Of a stretch of DNA of 64,000 nucleotides, positions 1 to 8,295 are shown piece by piece. Origin of the DNA: Pararhizobium sp. IMCC21322 (GTDB lineage Bacteria; Pseudomonadota; Alphaproteobacteria; Rhizobiales; GCA-2746425); NCBI RefSeq assembly GCF_030758295.1, contig NZ_CP132335.1:4998412-5062411 (forward strand). Direction: 5' to 3'. Numbering within the stretch: the first letter of the stretch is position 1; each line of letters begins with the position of its first letter. The translations under genes and the position numbers were made by a program. A model generated the notes under the pieces. The model did no database searches. It worked only from the letters and a program-made list of their open reading frames with translations, and had not been told where the DNA came from.

Positions 1-148
1 GCCAGGCTCGAAGCCTGGCCATGAAACACCACAACCAATCACCATTGTTGCCCATTTGACATAAGTGATTTCGAAAATCGGATCATAATCTTGGTGATGG
101 CGCAATACTATCTGCAAGACGATCAATTCATAAAAGAACAGGTGCACA
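1..148. other. Left-edge intergenic segment with hairpin
   Basis: No coding frame is supported before position 149. The first 19 bases form a perfect GC-rich inverted repeat (GCCAGGCT, a 3-base loop, AGCCTGGC) with no T-run after it on the plus strand, so it is not an obvious terminator. A TTGACA hexamer lies at 56-61 and a small dyad GATTT-CGA-AAATC at 67-79, but I find no well-spaced -10 box, so a promoter here is only possible. Confidence 0.4.
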
Positions 149-1072
149 ATGAAAGCCGCATTAATCCAAGACTATTCTGCTCCGGTCGTAATTGCCCAGA
201 TTGCAAAGCCGGATCTGAAAGACGACACGGTTCTGATTGAAGTGCACGCCGCCAGCGTAAACCCGATCGATAATATCTTGCGAGCGGGCTATCTGAAAGA
301 TCTCATGCCACTGACCTTCCTCCATGTGATGGGTTATGATGTATCGGGCGAGGTGGTCGAGATCGGCAAGAATGTTCAAAGCGTCAAAATTGGCGATGCT
401 GTCTTTGCACGTCCAAATCAGGATGACGCTGGCGCGATTGCCGAATTTGCACGCGTGAAAGAAAGCGAACTGGCGATCAAACCAGCGAATCTAAGCCATA
501 CAGACGCCGCCTCTGTCCCGTTAGCAGGTCTGACTGCATGGCAGGCGCTGATAACCAAGGGCAATCTCAAAAAAGGCCAGAAGGTCCTGATCCATGCAGG
601 TTCCGGCGGGGTTGGCACGTATGCCATCCAGATCGCCAAGCATTTTGGTGCCTATGTCGCCACGACCACAAGTGCGAAGAACGCAGACCTTGTTCAAAGC
701 CTGGGCGCCGATCTGGTCATCGACTACAAGACCTGAAAATTCGAAGACGAACTGTCTGATTACGATCTCGTGTTGGATATGTTGGGCGGCGAGACGATGG
801 CAAACTCGTTCAAGGTGCTCAAGAAGGGCGGCACTCTGGTGTCGATCAAGGGCGAGGACACGGAAGGACTTGCTGCTAAATACGGCGTCCGGTTCGAGTG
901 GTTTTTCATGTCACCCGACGGGGAAATGTTGACAAAACTTGGTGCGTTAATCAGCGACGGTATCGTCAAGCCCGTCATTGATAGTGTCTTTCCAATGGAT
1001 CAGGCCGCCGTGGCATATGATCAATTGGCCACCAGGCGCACCGTTGGCAAGATCGTGATTGCTGTCAAATAA
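149..1072 (+). pseudogene. Zinc-free quinone oxidoreductase (MDR family), interrupted by an in-frame stop
   Basis: Reads as an NADPH:quinone reductase-like member of the medium-chain dehydrogenase/reductase superfamily. The first 195 codons give the GroES-like domain and the nucleotide-binding motif HAGSGGVGTYAIQIAK. Codon 196 is TGA (734-736). The same frame then continues without a gap through LDMLGGETMANS and KKGGTLVSIKG to TVGKIVIAVK, ending at 1072. Total length of about 307 codons is normal for the family. One base change restores the whole gene, so this is a very recent nonsense mutation or a base-calling error. If real, the product is cut after the first part of the Rossmann fold and is probably inactive. 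An internal ATG at 770 could give a 100-residue fragment, which I do not regard as a separate gene. Confidence 0.85.
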
Positions 1073-1176
1073 AACGGTTCAGACCGAAATGCATCGAGCC
1101 CTCCGTTAAAGCCCTAGCCAAGGGCATCTCCTCTCGGGCATTCTCCCTTGAGGAAATTCCAAAGTAGCGGTCTAGT

Positions 1177-1230
1177 CCAAAAAATAGGGGCCCTCTTCAA
1201 GAGGAGCCCTTACATGGAAGGACTTGGAGG
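1177..1230 (-). terminator. Orphan intrinsic terminator matching the csgH 3' flank
   Basis: Read on the minus strand it is a GC-rich stem (GGGCTCCTCTT pairing with AAGAGGGCCC, with one bulge) followed by TATTTTTT. It aligns over about 54 bases with 6251-6305, the region just downstream of the first csgH, including the conserved tail that reads GACTTGGAGG on the plus strand. No minus-strand gene ends here, so it seems to be a leftover of a lost curli locus or a mobile 3' unit. Confidence 0.7.
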
Positions 1231-1342
1231 ACAAAAGCCGCATAGCCGACGCCCCAATCAATTGTAAAAATGTTTTGCTGGCTTCAAGGCCGTAACAATC
1301 CTGTCTCATTCAAACTGCCCACAAGCGGACACCTTAATTATA

Positions 1343-1372
1343 CAATATGTTCATTTATTTCTGAACATATTG
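1343..1372. promoter_or_regulatory. Operator-like dyad upstream of regulator-RND operon
   Basis: Two perfect 11-base arms (CAATATGTTCA and TGAACATATTG) are separated by 8 bases. The dyad lies about 60 bases before the GbsR/MarR gene, which is where an autoregulatory site for a dimeric winged-helix repressor is expected. Binding is inferred, not shown. Confidence 0.6.
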
Positions 1373-1429
1373 ATTATCTTGGTTTTGAATGCTATTTACC
1401 GCCCGTGAATTCAATTGGATCCAATACAA

Positions 1430-1894
1430 ATGGTTAAGCTTGCAGATATCCGAACCGACTTCATTGAAAAAGTTGGACAGATCGCCCAGGGCGAAGCACT
1501 GCCCAAAATCGCTGGACGCGTGTTCGGCCTTCTGATGTTCGATGGCAAACCTGTATCCTTTGGCGACATGGCAAAGGAACTCCAGGTGAGCCGAGGCAGC
1601 ATCAGTTCCAGCGTCAGGCTTCTGGAAGACCGTGGCGTGATCAAACGTATGGGAATGCCAGGGGAACGGCAGGATTATTTTCAACTCGCCGAGCAGCCCT
1701 TTGTCGGGCTTTTGGAGAACGCACAGAAACGCATTGAACGTGCAAGGCAGGATATTGAAACAACAGTTGCGGATTTGCCGGCCGAGGCCAACGCTGTTCG
1801 AAGTCGTCTCGAAACCTATGCCGATTTTTACCGGACGCTCGGCAAAGGGCTTGGCCACGCTCTTGCCGACCAGTCTGATAACGACGGGGCATGA
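1430..1894 (+). CDS. GbsR/MarR-family transcriptional regulator
   Basis: A 154-residue winged-helix protein, probably the local repressor of the RND efflux genes that follow. The N-terminal half has the GbsR-like pattern: an initial helix, EALPKIAGRVFGLLMFDGKP, then the recognition segment LQVSRGSISSSVRLLEDRGV and the wing KRMGMPGERQDYF. The C-terminal half is helical, as in dimerising MarR proteins. I take ATG 1430. A TTG at 1415 in the same frame would add five residues, and neither has a strong ribosome site. The stop overlaps an in-frame ATG of the next gene (ATGA at 1891), which indicates one operon. The dyad at 1343-1372 is the likely operator. The ligand is unknown, probably a pump substrate. 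Confidence 0.85.
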   Translation: MVKLADIRTDFIEKVGQIAQGEALPKIAGRVFGLLMFDGKPVSFGDMAKELQVSRGSISSSVRLLEDRGVIKRMGMPGERQDYFQLAEQPFVGLLENAQKRIERARQDIETTVADLPAEANAVRSRLETYADFYRTLGKGLGHALADQSDNDGA

Positions 1895-1920
1895 AACACC
1901 CTGTGTATGCGGAGACCAGC

Positions 1921-3081
1921 ATGACTGAAGATAAAGAACAAAAACAAGAGCGTCAGACGCTGACATTTGAAAGCGACGAGGGTGCATCACGCTCCATCTG
2001 GATTGCGGCGGTCATTCTGATCGCCATCGTCGCATGGATGGGCAGCGGCTTTCTCCTGCCATCGAAAGTTCAGACCGGGGATCAGGCAAAGACATCAGAG
2101 CCACAACCGGTTGCCGTTACCGTTCGCACATCAATCGCAGAATCCGTCACGCTTTATTTCCAGGCTGAAGGGCAGGCTCAACCGGATCGCGACACCGCCC
2201 TTCGTGCCGAATCGTCAGGCGACGTGGCAGAAGTTCTGGTGAACAAGGGGGATGATGTGTTGCAGGGCGACATCATCGCCCGTCTGACCACCAACCGGGT
2301 GCAGGCGGACCTTCGCCGCGAGATTGAGGCAAGGGATAGTGCCCAACGTGAATTCGACAACGCCAATGAACTGCGAGACCGTGGCGTTGCCACAGTTGAT
2401 CGCGTGACCGAGGCACGGGCGGCTCTTGCGGCAGCAGAAGCTGACGTTGCAGCGGCGCAGGAAGCACTTGAGAGCACAAATATCGTAGCGCCGTTTACCG
2501 GGCGCATCGAGACGCTTTCATTGGATGAGGGTGAATATATATCCGCCGGAAGCGACGTGGGGCGGATCGTGGACAATCAGCCGCTAACTGTCGCCTTGCA
2601 GGTTCCGCAACAGGCGCTCAATCGCATCAGGAACGGCCAGACAGCTGAAGTCAACTTCATCACCGGAGAGGAACGGGAAGGTAGTGTCACCTTCGTCAGC
2701 ACATCCGCATCCGCCGAAACCCGCACCTTCCTGGCAGAAATCGAAGTGCCAAACTCGGATGGCGCAATCCCGGCAGGTATTTCTGCGGAAATCAGCATTC
2801 CGACAGGCACTGAGAAAGCGCATTTCGTAACGCCCTCGGTGGTCTCACTAAGCCCCGACGGGGTCACCGGGGTGAAATCCGTTGAAGACAATAAAGTCGT
2901 CTTCTACGAAATACAGGTCGTGCGCGCCGAAGTTGATGGCATCTGGGTTACAGGCCTGCCCGATACAGCACAGATCATTATCATCGGGCAGGGTTTCGTG
3001 CGCGAAGGCGAGGCCATCAAGGCTCAGCCGGAGAGAGCCGAAAGCCCGGCACAGGAACTGGCGCGGGAGGCCGGCGAATGA
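1921..3081 (+). CDS. RND efflux periplasmic adaptor (membrane fusion protein)
   Basis: About 386 residues. It links an inner-membrane RND pump to an outer-membrane channel. It has a hydrophilic start, a single membrane anchor (SIWIAAVILIAIVAWMGSGF), then a barrel-sandwich/lipoyl half (AESSGDVAEVLVNKGDDV), a helical hairpin with Ala/Glu-rich coils, the second lipoyl half (IVAPFTGRIETLSLDEGEYI) and beta-barrel domains. ATG 1921 has GGAG six bases upstream. ATG 1891 overlaps the regulator stop and would add ten residues, so the start is open. It overlaps the pump gene by ATGA at 3078. No outer-membrane channel gene follows, so a TolC-type partner must be encoded elsewhere. Confidence 0.92.
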   Translation: MTEDKEQKQERQTLTFESDEGASRSIWIAAVILIAIVAWMGSGFLLPSKVQTGDQAKTSEPQPVAVTVRTSIAESVTLYFQAEGQAQPDRDTALRAESSGDVAEVLVNKGDDVLQGDIIARLTTNRVQADLRREIEARDSAQREFDNANELRDRGVATVDRVTEARAALAAAEADVAAAQEALESTNIVAPFTGRIETLSLDEGEYISAGSDVGRIVDNQPLTVALQVPQQALNRIRNGQTAEVNFITGEEREGSVTFVSTSASAETRTFLAEIEVPNSDGAIPAGISAEISIPTGTEKAHFVTPSVVSLSPDGVTGVKSVEDNKVVFYEIQVVRAEVDGIWVTGLPDTAQIIIIGQGFVREGEAIKAQPERAESPAQELAREAGE

Positions 3082-6000
3082 ACGCCATCATCGACGGAGC
3101 TTTTTCGCGAACGCGCGTTGTGATCATGGCCTTGATCATGACCCTGATCGTTGGTGCTTACGCCTATGTCTCGATCCCCAAAGAGGCAAACCCGGAAGTC
3201 CCACTGCCGCTGGTCTACGTCTCCTCCGGTCTTGACGGGATCAGCCCGACGGATGCGGAACGGCTATTGCTTGAGCCAATGGAGAGCGAATTCGGTGCGA
3301 TCGAAGATTTGCAAAAAATGTCGAGCGAGGCCTCTGAGGGGTTTGCGAGCGTTCAACTGGAATTTTCAGCTGGCGGCGACATTGACGAGGCTCTCGACAA
3401 GGTGCGCGAGGCCGCCGACAGGGTGGAAGGCGAATTACCGGAAGATGCCTATGATCTGACGATTACCGAGATCAACACCGCCCTCTTCCCGATCATCACA
3501 ATTGTCCTGTCAGGCCCGGTGCCGGAACGCACACTCAATATGCTTGCTGACGACATGCAGGAGAAGCTTGAAGGTCTTGCTGGTGTCCTGGAGGTCGATG
3601 TTGGTGGTCAGCGGACCGAGTTTATGGAGGTGCTGATAGACCCGACCGTTTTCCAGACCTACAATCTGAGCTTTGAGGAGGTCATCAGCCAGCTCCAGCG
3701 CAACAACCGCCTGATCGCAGCCGGTGCCATCGAGACAGGCGGCGGACGTATTGTTTTGAAAGTGCCGGGCCTGATCGAGGATATCGAAGATGTCATGGAC
3801 ATGCCAATCAAGGTACGCGGCAACGCAGTCGTGACGTTTGGCGATGTCGCAACAGTGCGCAGAACCTATGATGACCCCACAAGTTTCGCCCGGATTGACG
3901 GGCAGCCAGCAATTTCGCTGGAGGTCAAGAAGCGGTCAGGTGCCAATATTATTGACACCGTTGCCGAGGCGAAGGCGCTGATCGTCGAATTGCGGGCAGA
4001 CTGGCCGGAAAGCCTGCAGGTGACGTATCTTCAGGACCAGAGTAAGCAGGTCAAGACCCTCCTGTCCGACCTGGAAGCCAACGTCATAGCCGCCATAATT
4101 CTGGTGATGATCGTCATCGTCTTCGCTCTGGGTCTGCGATCTGCCATCCTGGTCGGCCTTGCAATCCCCGGTGCCTTCCTTGCAGGCGTTACGGCGCTGT
4201 GGGTCATGGGCTACACGATGAACATTGTGGTCCTGTTCTCGCTCATTCTTGTGGTCGGCATGCTGGTTGATGGAGCCATTGTTACCGTCGAACTGGCCGA
4301 CCGCCGACTGCAGGAAGGCGCAGACAGGAAAGAAGCCTATGCCTACGCCGCAAAGCGTATGTCGTGGCCGATCATAGCGTCGACAGCAACCACGCTTTCC
4401 GTCTTCTTTCCCCTGTTATTCTGGACGGGCCTTGTCGGCCAGTTCATGAAATTTCTGCCAATCACAGTGATTTTGACATTGTTCGCCTCGCTGTTCATGG
4501 CCCTCATCATCATTCCGGTCGTGGGTGGTGTGATTGGCAAGCGGCAGCGCCAAAGCGCGAATGCCAAAGCAGCATTACACGCCGCGGAGCTGGGAGACCC
4601 GCGCGTCATCAAGGGCGCGACAGGAGCGTATGTGCGTCTCCTGGAACGAGCGATCCTGCGCCCCGGCACCACGCTTTTACTGGCCATAGCCCTGCTCCTG
4701 GGTGGCTTTGCGCTTTACGGACAATTCGGCCGGGGTATCAGCTTCTTCCCTTCGGTTGAGCCGGAATTTATGCAGGTACAGGTCCGCGCCCGGGATAATT
4801 TCTCGATCTGGGAACGCGACGTTCTGGTGCGTGAAGTTGAAAACCGGCTTTTGGAATATGATGGAGTTGCAAGCGTTTATGCCCGCTCGACCATGAGCGC
4901 AGGCCAGGGCGACGAAGAGACCATCGGCACGATCCAGCTCGATCTTGTGGATTGGGATAAACGCGCCACCGCTGCACAAATCGGCGAAACCATCCGCAGC
5001 GACGTCGCCGATATTGCGGGAATTGACGTTCAGGTCCAAACCGAAAGCGGAGGGCCGACTTCCGGCAAGCCGGTGAACCTGCAGATTCAGGCCCGCGACC
5101 CTGAAAAACAGGGCGCTGCCGTCGAGAACGTGCTGGAGATCATGCAAAGGATTGGCGGCTTCACGGATGTAACGGATACGCGGCCTTTGCCGGGTGTGGA
5201 AGTCTCAATTCTGGTGGACCGGGAAGAAGCTGCACGCTACGGCGCTGATGTCAGCCTGCTGGGGCAGGCCATTCAGCTCCTCACACAGGGCATAACGGTC
5301 GCAGATTACCGGCCGGAGGATGCTGACGGGGCGCTGGATATTCGTGTTCGTTTTCCGCGTGAGGAACGCTCGCTCTCCGAGCTTGGCAATTTGCGGGTAC
5401 CAACATCAGTTGGTCTGGTGCCGATTTCGAACTTCGTCACTTTCGCGCCCACCGAGCGGGTTGGAACCCTGCGCAGGGTGGATGAAAAGCGTGTGGTGAC
5501 CATCGAAGCGAATGTGGCCTCGGACGTCCTGGTGAACGATCAGATCGTGGCGCTGCAAAGCGCACTTGATGCAGCCGAGTTGCCGGGAGGCGTCAGCTAT
5601 TCCTTTGCTGGTGAGGCAGAGGACCAGCAGGAAGCCATGATTTTTCTTGCCGGAGCATTCATCACGGCGCTGTTTCTGATGGTTTTGATACTCGTGCTTC
5701 AGTTCAACAATTTCTACCAGGCGATGGTGGTGATGAGTGCCATCGTCTTCTCCGTTGCAGGCGTATTGCTCGGTCTCGTCATTACTGGCCGTCCATTCGG
5801 CGTGGTCATGGGTGGGATCGGTGTCATCGCGCTGGCGGGTATTGTGGTGAACAACAACATCGTCCTGATCGATACCTACAACGATCTGAAACGCAGCGGA
5901 CAATCCCCTCTGGAAGCGGCTTTGCGCACGGGAGCACAGCGGCTGCGCCCGGTCGTGCTGACCTCAGTCACGACTGCACTCGGCCTGATGCCAATGGTGA

Positions 6001-6197
6001 TTGGCGTGAACCTGAATTTCTTCACCCGCGACGTCGTCTATGGCGCACCTTCCACTCAATGGTGGACAGAACTCTCCAGCGCCATAGCAGGCGGGCTGAT
6101 CATCGCGACAATTCTCACACTCATCGTGACGCCTGCAATGCTGATGTTGGGAGAAAAACGCAAAGAGCGGCATCTCTCTTCGGAAGGCGCGGTGTAG
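3078..6197 (+). CDS. RND-family efflux pump, inner-membrane subunit
   Basis: 1039 residues, the normal size for a HAE-type resistance-nodulation-division pump that exports drugs or other small molecules using the proton gradient. It has the usual duplicated plan: an N-terminal helix, a large periplasmic loop, helices 2-6 at about 335-475, helix 7 near 530, a second periplasmic loop, and helices 8-12 at about 855-1020. The helix-4 relay region reads GMLVDGAIVTVE, so only one acidic residue is present where AcrB has Asp-Asp. The helix-10/11 region ALAGIVVNNNIVLIDTYN and GAQRLRPVVLTS is typical. It is coupled to the adaptor through a 4-base overlap. The substrate cannot be read from sequence. 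Confidence 0.95.
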   Translation: MNAIIDGAFSRTRVVIMALIMTLIVGAYAYVSIPKEANPEVPLPLVYVSSGLDGISPTDAERLLLEPMESEFGAIEDLQKMSSEASEGFASVQLEFSAGGDIDEALDKVREAADRVEGELPEDAYDLTITEINTALFPIITIVLSGPVPERTLNMLADDMQEKLEGLAGVLEVDVGGQRTEFMEVLIDPTVFQTYNLSFEEVISQLQRNNRLIAAGAIETGGGRIVLKVPGLIEDIEDVMDMPIKVRGNAVVTFGDVATVRRTYDDPTSFARIDGQPAISLEVKKRSGANIIDTVAEAKALIVELRADWPESLQVTYLQDQSKQVKTLLSDLEANVIAAIILVMIVIVFALGLRSAILVGLAIPGAFLAGVTALWVMGYTMNIVVLFSLILVVGMLVDGAIVTVELADRRLQEGADRKEAYAYAAKRMSWPIIASTATTLSVFFPLLFWTGLVGQFMKFLPITVILTLFASLFMALIIIPVVGGVIGKRQRQSANAKAALHAAELGDPRVIKGATGAYVRLLERAILRPGTTLLLAIALLLGGFALYGQFGRGISFFPSVEPEFMQVQVRARDNFSIWERDVLVREVENRLLEYDGVASVYARSTMSAGQGDEETIGTIQLDLVDWDKRATAAQIGETIRSDVADIAGIDVQVQTESGGPTSGKPVNLQIQARDPEKQGAAVENVLEIMQRIGGFTDVTDTRPLPGVEVSILVDREEAARYGADVSLLGQAIQLLTQGITVADYRPEDADGALDIRVRFPREERSLSELGNLRVPTSVGLVPISNFVTFAPTERVGTLRRVDEKRVVTIEANVASDVLVNDQIVALQSALDAAELPGGVSYSFAGEAEDQQEAMIFLAGAFITALFLMVLILVLQFNNFYQAMVVMSAIVFSVAGVLLGLVITGRPFGVVMGGIGVIALAGIVVNNNIVLIDTYNDLKRSGQSPLEAALRTGAQRLRPVVLTSVTTALGLMPMVIGVNLNFFTRDVVYGAPSTQWWTELSSAIAGGLIIATILTLIVTPAMLMLGEKRKERHLSSEGAV

Positions 6198-6250
6198 CAA
6201 CGATTGGGCAGTGCAAAACAGTCAATCCGGCTTCTCACTCCTGTCATAAT

Positions 6251-6305
6251 CCAAAAAGTAAGGGCCCCTCTTAAAGAGGAGCCCTTAAATGGGAAGACTT
6301 GGAGG
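6251..6305 (-). terminator. Intrinsic terminator after first csgH
   Basis: On the minus strand, a stem GGGCTCCTCTT with AAGAGGGGCCC is followed by TTACTTTTTGG, about 35-70 bases downstream of the csgH stop. It also sits at the convergent end of the RND operon. It is homologous to 1177-1230 and, more loosely, to 19132-19171. Confidence 0.8.
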
Positions 6306-6323
6306 TCATGGAGTTCCCGGTCG

Positions 6324-6725
6324 TCAGGTGGCACCACCGATGCGCTCTGCGCAGTTGAAGGTCACACCGCTGACAGTGACTTCCAGACTGGCATCATAGA
6401 CAGAACCGGAAGACAGCATCATACGGCCCAATTGGAGCGGCTCTCCGGCGTCTGCCCGGAAATTGCTGCCCTGTGACAGATTGGTACTGCCGGAACGCCC
6501 GGCGCTTTTGACCTTGAAGCGATACTGACCATTGATGGATGTATCACTGTGGATCATGGTTTCCAGCGTGATCATGCCACGGTTTTCTGTGGCTTTGATT
6601 TCACAGCTGATCGGATCATCCGAGGCATTGTCTGTGTTGGTTCCGGCCAGTGCGACGCCAGTCAGGCTGAGTGCCAGAAGTGCGGCAGAGCCGGAAACCA
6701 TGTGTTTGCTAAAACGGGTCATCAT
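6324..6725 (-). CDS. csgH: Curli assembly chaperone CsgH, copy 1
   Basis: A 133-residue secreted protein. CsgH is the alphaproteobacterial periplasmic inhibitor that keeps curlin subunits from forming amyloid before secretion. The signal peptide covers about residues 1-27 (SGSAALLALSLTGVALAG). The mature part is a small beta-sandwich-like sequence starting DPISCEIKATENRGMITLE, with a second cysteine near the end (GVTFNCAER). The start has AAAGGA five bases upstream. It lies 84 bases downstream of a curlin gene on the same strand, so the two probably form one unit. The DNA is identical by eye to 19187-19588, so the two proteins are identical. The family assignment is from memory of the CsgH pattern. 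Confidence 0.8.
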   Translation of the reverse strand: MMTRFSKHMVSGSAALLALSLTGVALAGTNTDNASDDPISCEIKATENRGMITLETMIHSDTSINGQYRFKVKSAGRSGSTNLSQGSNFRADAGEPLQLGRMMLSSGSVYDASLEVTVSGVTFNCAERIGGAT

Positions 6726-6809
6726 ATTGTCCTTTCTTTGGAAAAGCAGGATGGCCAGGGATCAAAAATCGCCCGGCGCATCTAACTGTTTCAAGTGATC
6801 TACCGTGGC

Positions 6810-7241
6810 TTATGGGCAGGCTTGAACAAAAGCTGCGACATTGCCGCTACCGGTCTGGTCGACATTTGCGTTGCAGTTGTTTCCAACCTGAACACCGGCT
6901 GCGATATTGCCATTGCCGTCCTGTGTCAGAACTGAATTGTGGTTGTTGCCGAACTGGCCAACACCGGCCTGATTGCCATTGCCATTTTGAACTGTGTCAG
7001 CTGCATTGTTGATGCCGCTCTGGCCGGTTGCAGCGACATTGCCATTGCCGAACTGTTCAGTAATGGAGTTGTTGAAAAGACCGTCCTGGAAAACACCGAT
7101 CTGGTTTCCAAAACCAACCTGGCCACCACCGGCTGCATTGCCGAAGCCGAATTGTTCAATGTTGATGCCATTGGCCAGTGCAGGGGCCGAAAAGTTGGTG
7201 AAGAGTGCGACTGCTGTTGCGATAAGGGTAAGGCGTTTCAT
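6810..7241 (-). CDS. Curlin repeat protein (CsgA/CsgB-like), copy 1
   Basis: 143 residues with a signal peptide of about 23 (LIATAVALFTNFSAPALA). The mature chain is almost wholly built from 11-residue curlin repeats of the form QxGxxN, about ten in a row (for example TEQFGNGNVAATGQSGINNA). Such Gln/Asn/Gly ladders stack into extracellular amyloid fibres. The last units carry two cysteines (GNNCNANV and the terminal QACP), which classical E. coli CsgA lacks. The start ATG at 7241 has GGGAGA upstream. It is followed by csgH. No csgG, csgE or csgF secretion gene is in the window. Whether it is the major fibre or the nucleator cannot be told. Confidence 0.88.
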   Translation of the reverse strand: MKRLTLIATAVALFTNFSAPALANGINIEQFGFGNAAGGGQVGFGNQIGVFQDGLFNNSITEQFGNGNVAATGQSGINNAADTVQNGNGNQAGVGQFGNNHNSVLTQDGNGNIAAGVQVGNNCNANVDQTGSGNVAAFVQACP

Positions 7242-7330
7242 GGTTTCTCTCCCGAGTGTCTGGTTTGGTTTGGTCTGCTTCAAAACCGCTTGATTGCGTT
7301 TCGATGAAGACACCATGCCCCGCCGCGCCT

Positions 7331-7366
7331 GAACCATTTTGGAACCGATCGTTCATATTGCGTTCA
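7331..7366 (-). promoter_or_regulatory. Four-half-site element upstream of curlin 1
   Basis: On the plus strand: GAACC, 6 bases, GAACC, 4 bases, GTTCA, 6 bases, GTTCA. Half-sites of a pair are 11 bases apart, one helical turn. The near edge lies about 90 bases upstream of the curlin start. The same layout occurs before the other two curlin genes, so it is probably the binding site of a shared activator. Confidence 0.7.
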
Positions 7367-7509
7367 CAGGATTTGGAAGGAAAAAAGATGCCAGAGACAG
7401 AGCCGACATCTGTCAGGCAGGGATGCAGTCAGGCGGTCAGGCAGCCCGGCAATCAGGAAACAAACCTATTCAATTGCCGTGTTGAGATCAGGATTACCGG
7501 CGTGACGAT

Positions 7510-8157
7510 TTAAGTGTTCAGACTGGCCATTAACTGGTGGAACTTCTCACCCTGTACAGCAACATGGCGCCGTAAAGCGTCAGACGCTTTTTCCGCATCG
7601 CCATCTTGCAACGCTGTTACAATTGCAACGTGCTCTGCCATTGATTGAGCCAACCGGCCACGAAATCGAAGCTGTATTTTGCGATAGGGTTTCAGGCGGT
7701 TTTGAAGCTGCAACGCTTGCTTTTCCAGATAGCCATTTGCCGAAGCTTTATAAATGGCCTGATGGAACACTTCGTTTTCAGCATAATAACGCCCGTGGTC
7801 CTGCGCTTCGATGGCCTGCTGGCAATTATGGTTGGCATCAACGAGTTGCTGCAAACCTGCATCCGTTATCCGTGAAGCTGCAAAGCGACCGCAAGCCGCT
7901 TCCAGTTCGGCCATGGTCTCAAACATTTCCATGAGTTCAACAGGGCCCGGCTGCCGGACAAACACGCCGCGCCGCGGAATCTGCTCCGCCATGCCGGAAG
8001 AGACCAGGACCTGAAGCGCCTCTCGAATGGGCGTGCGCGACACGCGGAAATACTCGGCGAGCTTATGTTCATCCAACCGCTCGCCGTTCTGGTATTCCCC
8101 CGCAAACACCAGCTGTTCCAGCGTTTCGGCAATCTTGTCTGCACGTCTGAGTTCCAT
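7510..8157 (-). CDS. matR: GntR-family (FCD) regulator of the malonate genes
   Basis: 215 residues. The N-terminal winged helix contains the GntR signature RVSRTPIREALQVLVSSGMAEQIPRRGVFV, and the C-terminal all-helical FCD domain binds the effector. ATG 8157 is chosen because the frame upstream of it is a low-complexity, non-homologous stretch. It is divergent from a TRAP malonate-type transporter and a malonyl-CoA synthetase, an arrangement known for matR in rhizobia, so malonate or malonyl-CoA is the likely effector. A perfect palindrome at 8204-8215 lies in the shared promoter region. The symbol rests on context and is tentative. Confidence 0.82.
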   Translation of the reverse strand: MELRRADKIAETLEQLVFAGEYQNGERLDEHKLAEYFRVSRTPIREALQVLVSSGMAEQIPRRGVFVRQPGPVELMEMFETMAELEAACGRFAASRITDAGLQQLVDANHNCQQAIEAQDHGRYYAENEVFHQAIYKASANGYLEKQALQLQNRLKPYRKIQLRFRGRLAQSMAEHVAIVTALQDGDAEKASDALRRHVAVQGEKFHQLMASLNT

Positions 8158-8203
8158 AAAAAATGCATAGCACAGCGCGCATATTAAATGCAATATTAGT
8201 AAG

Positions 8204-8215
8204 ATTGTATACAAT
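8204..8215. promoter_or_regulatory. FCD-GntR operator palindrome
   Basis: ATTGTATACAAT is a perfect 12-base palindrome of the type bound by FCD-family GntR dimers. It lies 47 bases upstream of the regulator start and 80 bases upstream of the TRAP gene start, so it can control both divergent transcripts. Confidence 0.7.
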
Positions 8216-8295
8216 AAAGTTGACGTAGGATGCAAAATATGAAAGGAGCGGTAGATAGAGCCGGAGAAAATCTGGTCACACTTACGGAGGAAACT

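Larger units (their letters stand above)
1073..1429. other. Intergenic region with relic csg 3' end and regulator operator
   Basis: No gene is supported in these roughly 350 bases. The segment holds two described elements: a hairpin unit at 1177-1230 that matches the 3' flank of csgH, and a long dyad at 1343-1372. A third palindrome, ATTGGATCCAAT, lies at 1414-1425 just before the next start codon and may be part of the regulator's autoregulatory site. Confidence 0.6.
6324..7252. repeat. 929-bp duplicated curlin-csgH unit, copy A
   Basis: Matches 19187-20115 with a constant offset of 12,863. I count five single-base differences, at 6966, 7032, 7112, 7159 and 7203, all in the curlin gene. The csgH gene and the spacer look identical. 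The left edge falls exactly on the csgH stop codon and the right edge 11 bases upstream of the curlin start. There are no terminal inverted repeats, target duplications or transposase, so it is not an insertion sequence. Confidence 0.93.

Noticed and set aside
1-19. Hairpin at the window start as an intrinsic terminator
   Set aside because: No T-run on the plus strand after the stem, and the upstream gene is not visible, so it cannot be called.
734-736. TGA as a selenocysteine codon
   Set aside because: Zinc-free MDR quinone reductases have no selenocysteine at this place, and I see no supporting stem-loop. A nonsense mutation or base error is simpler.
1355-1990. Minus-strand open frame of 211 codons across the GbsR gene
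   Set aside because: It is antisense to a gene with a clear winged-helix pattern and shows no family likeness. It does not provide the missing gene for the orphan terminator at 1177-1230.
6810-7241. Repeated GCCATTGCC-like strings that resemble a CRISPR or tandem DNA repeat
   Set aside because: They are the codons of 11-residue curlin repeats, with irregular DNA spacing at wobble positions and no spacers of even length.
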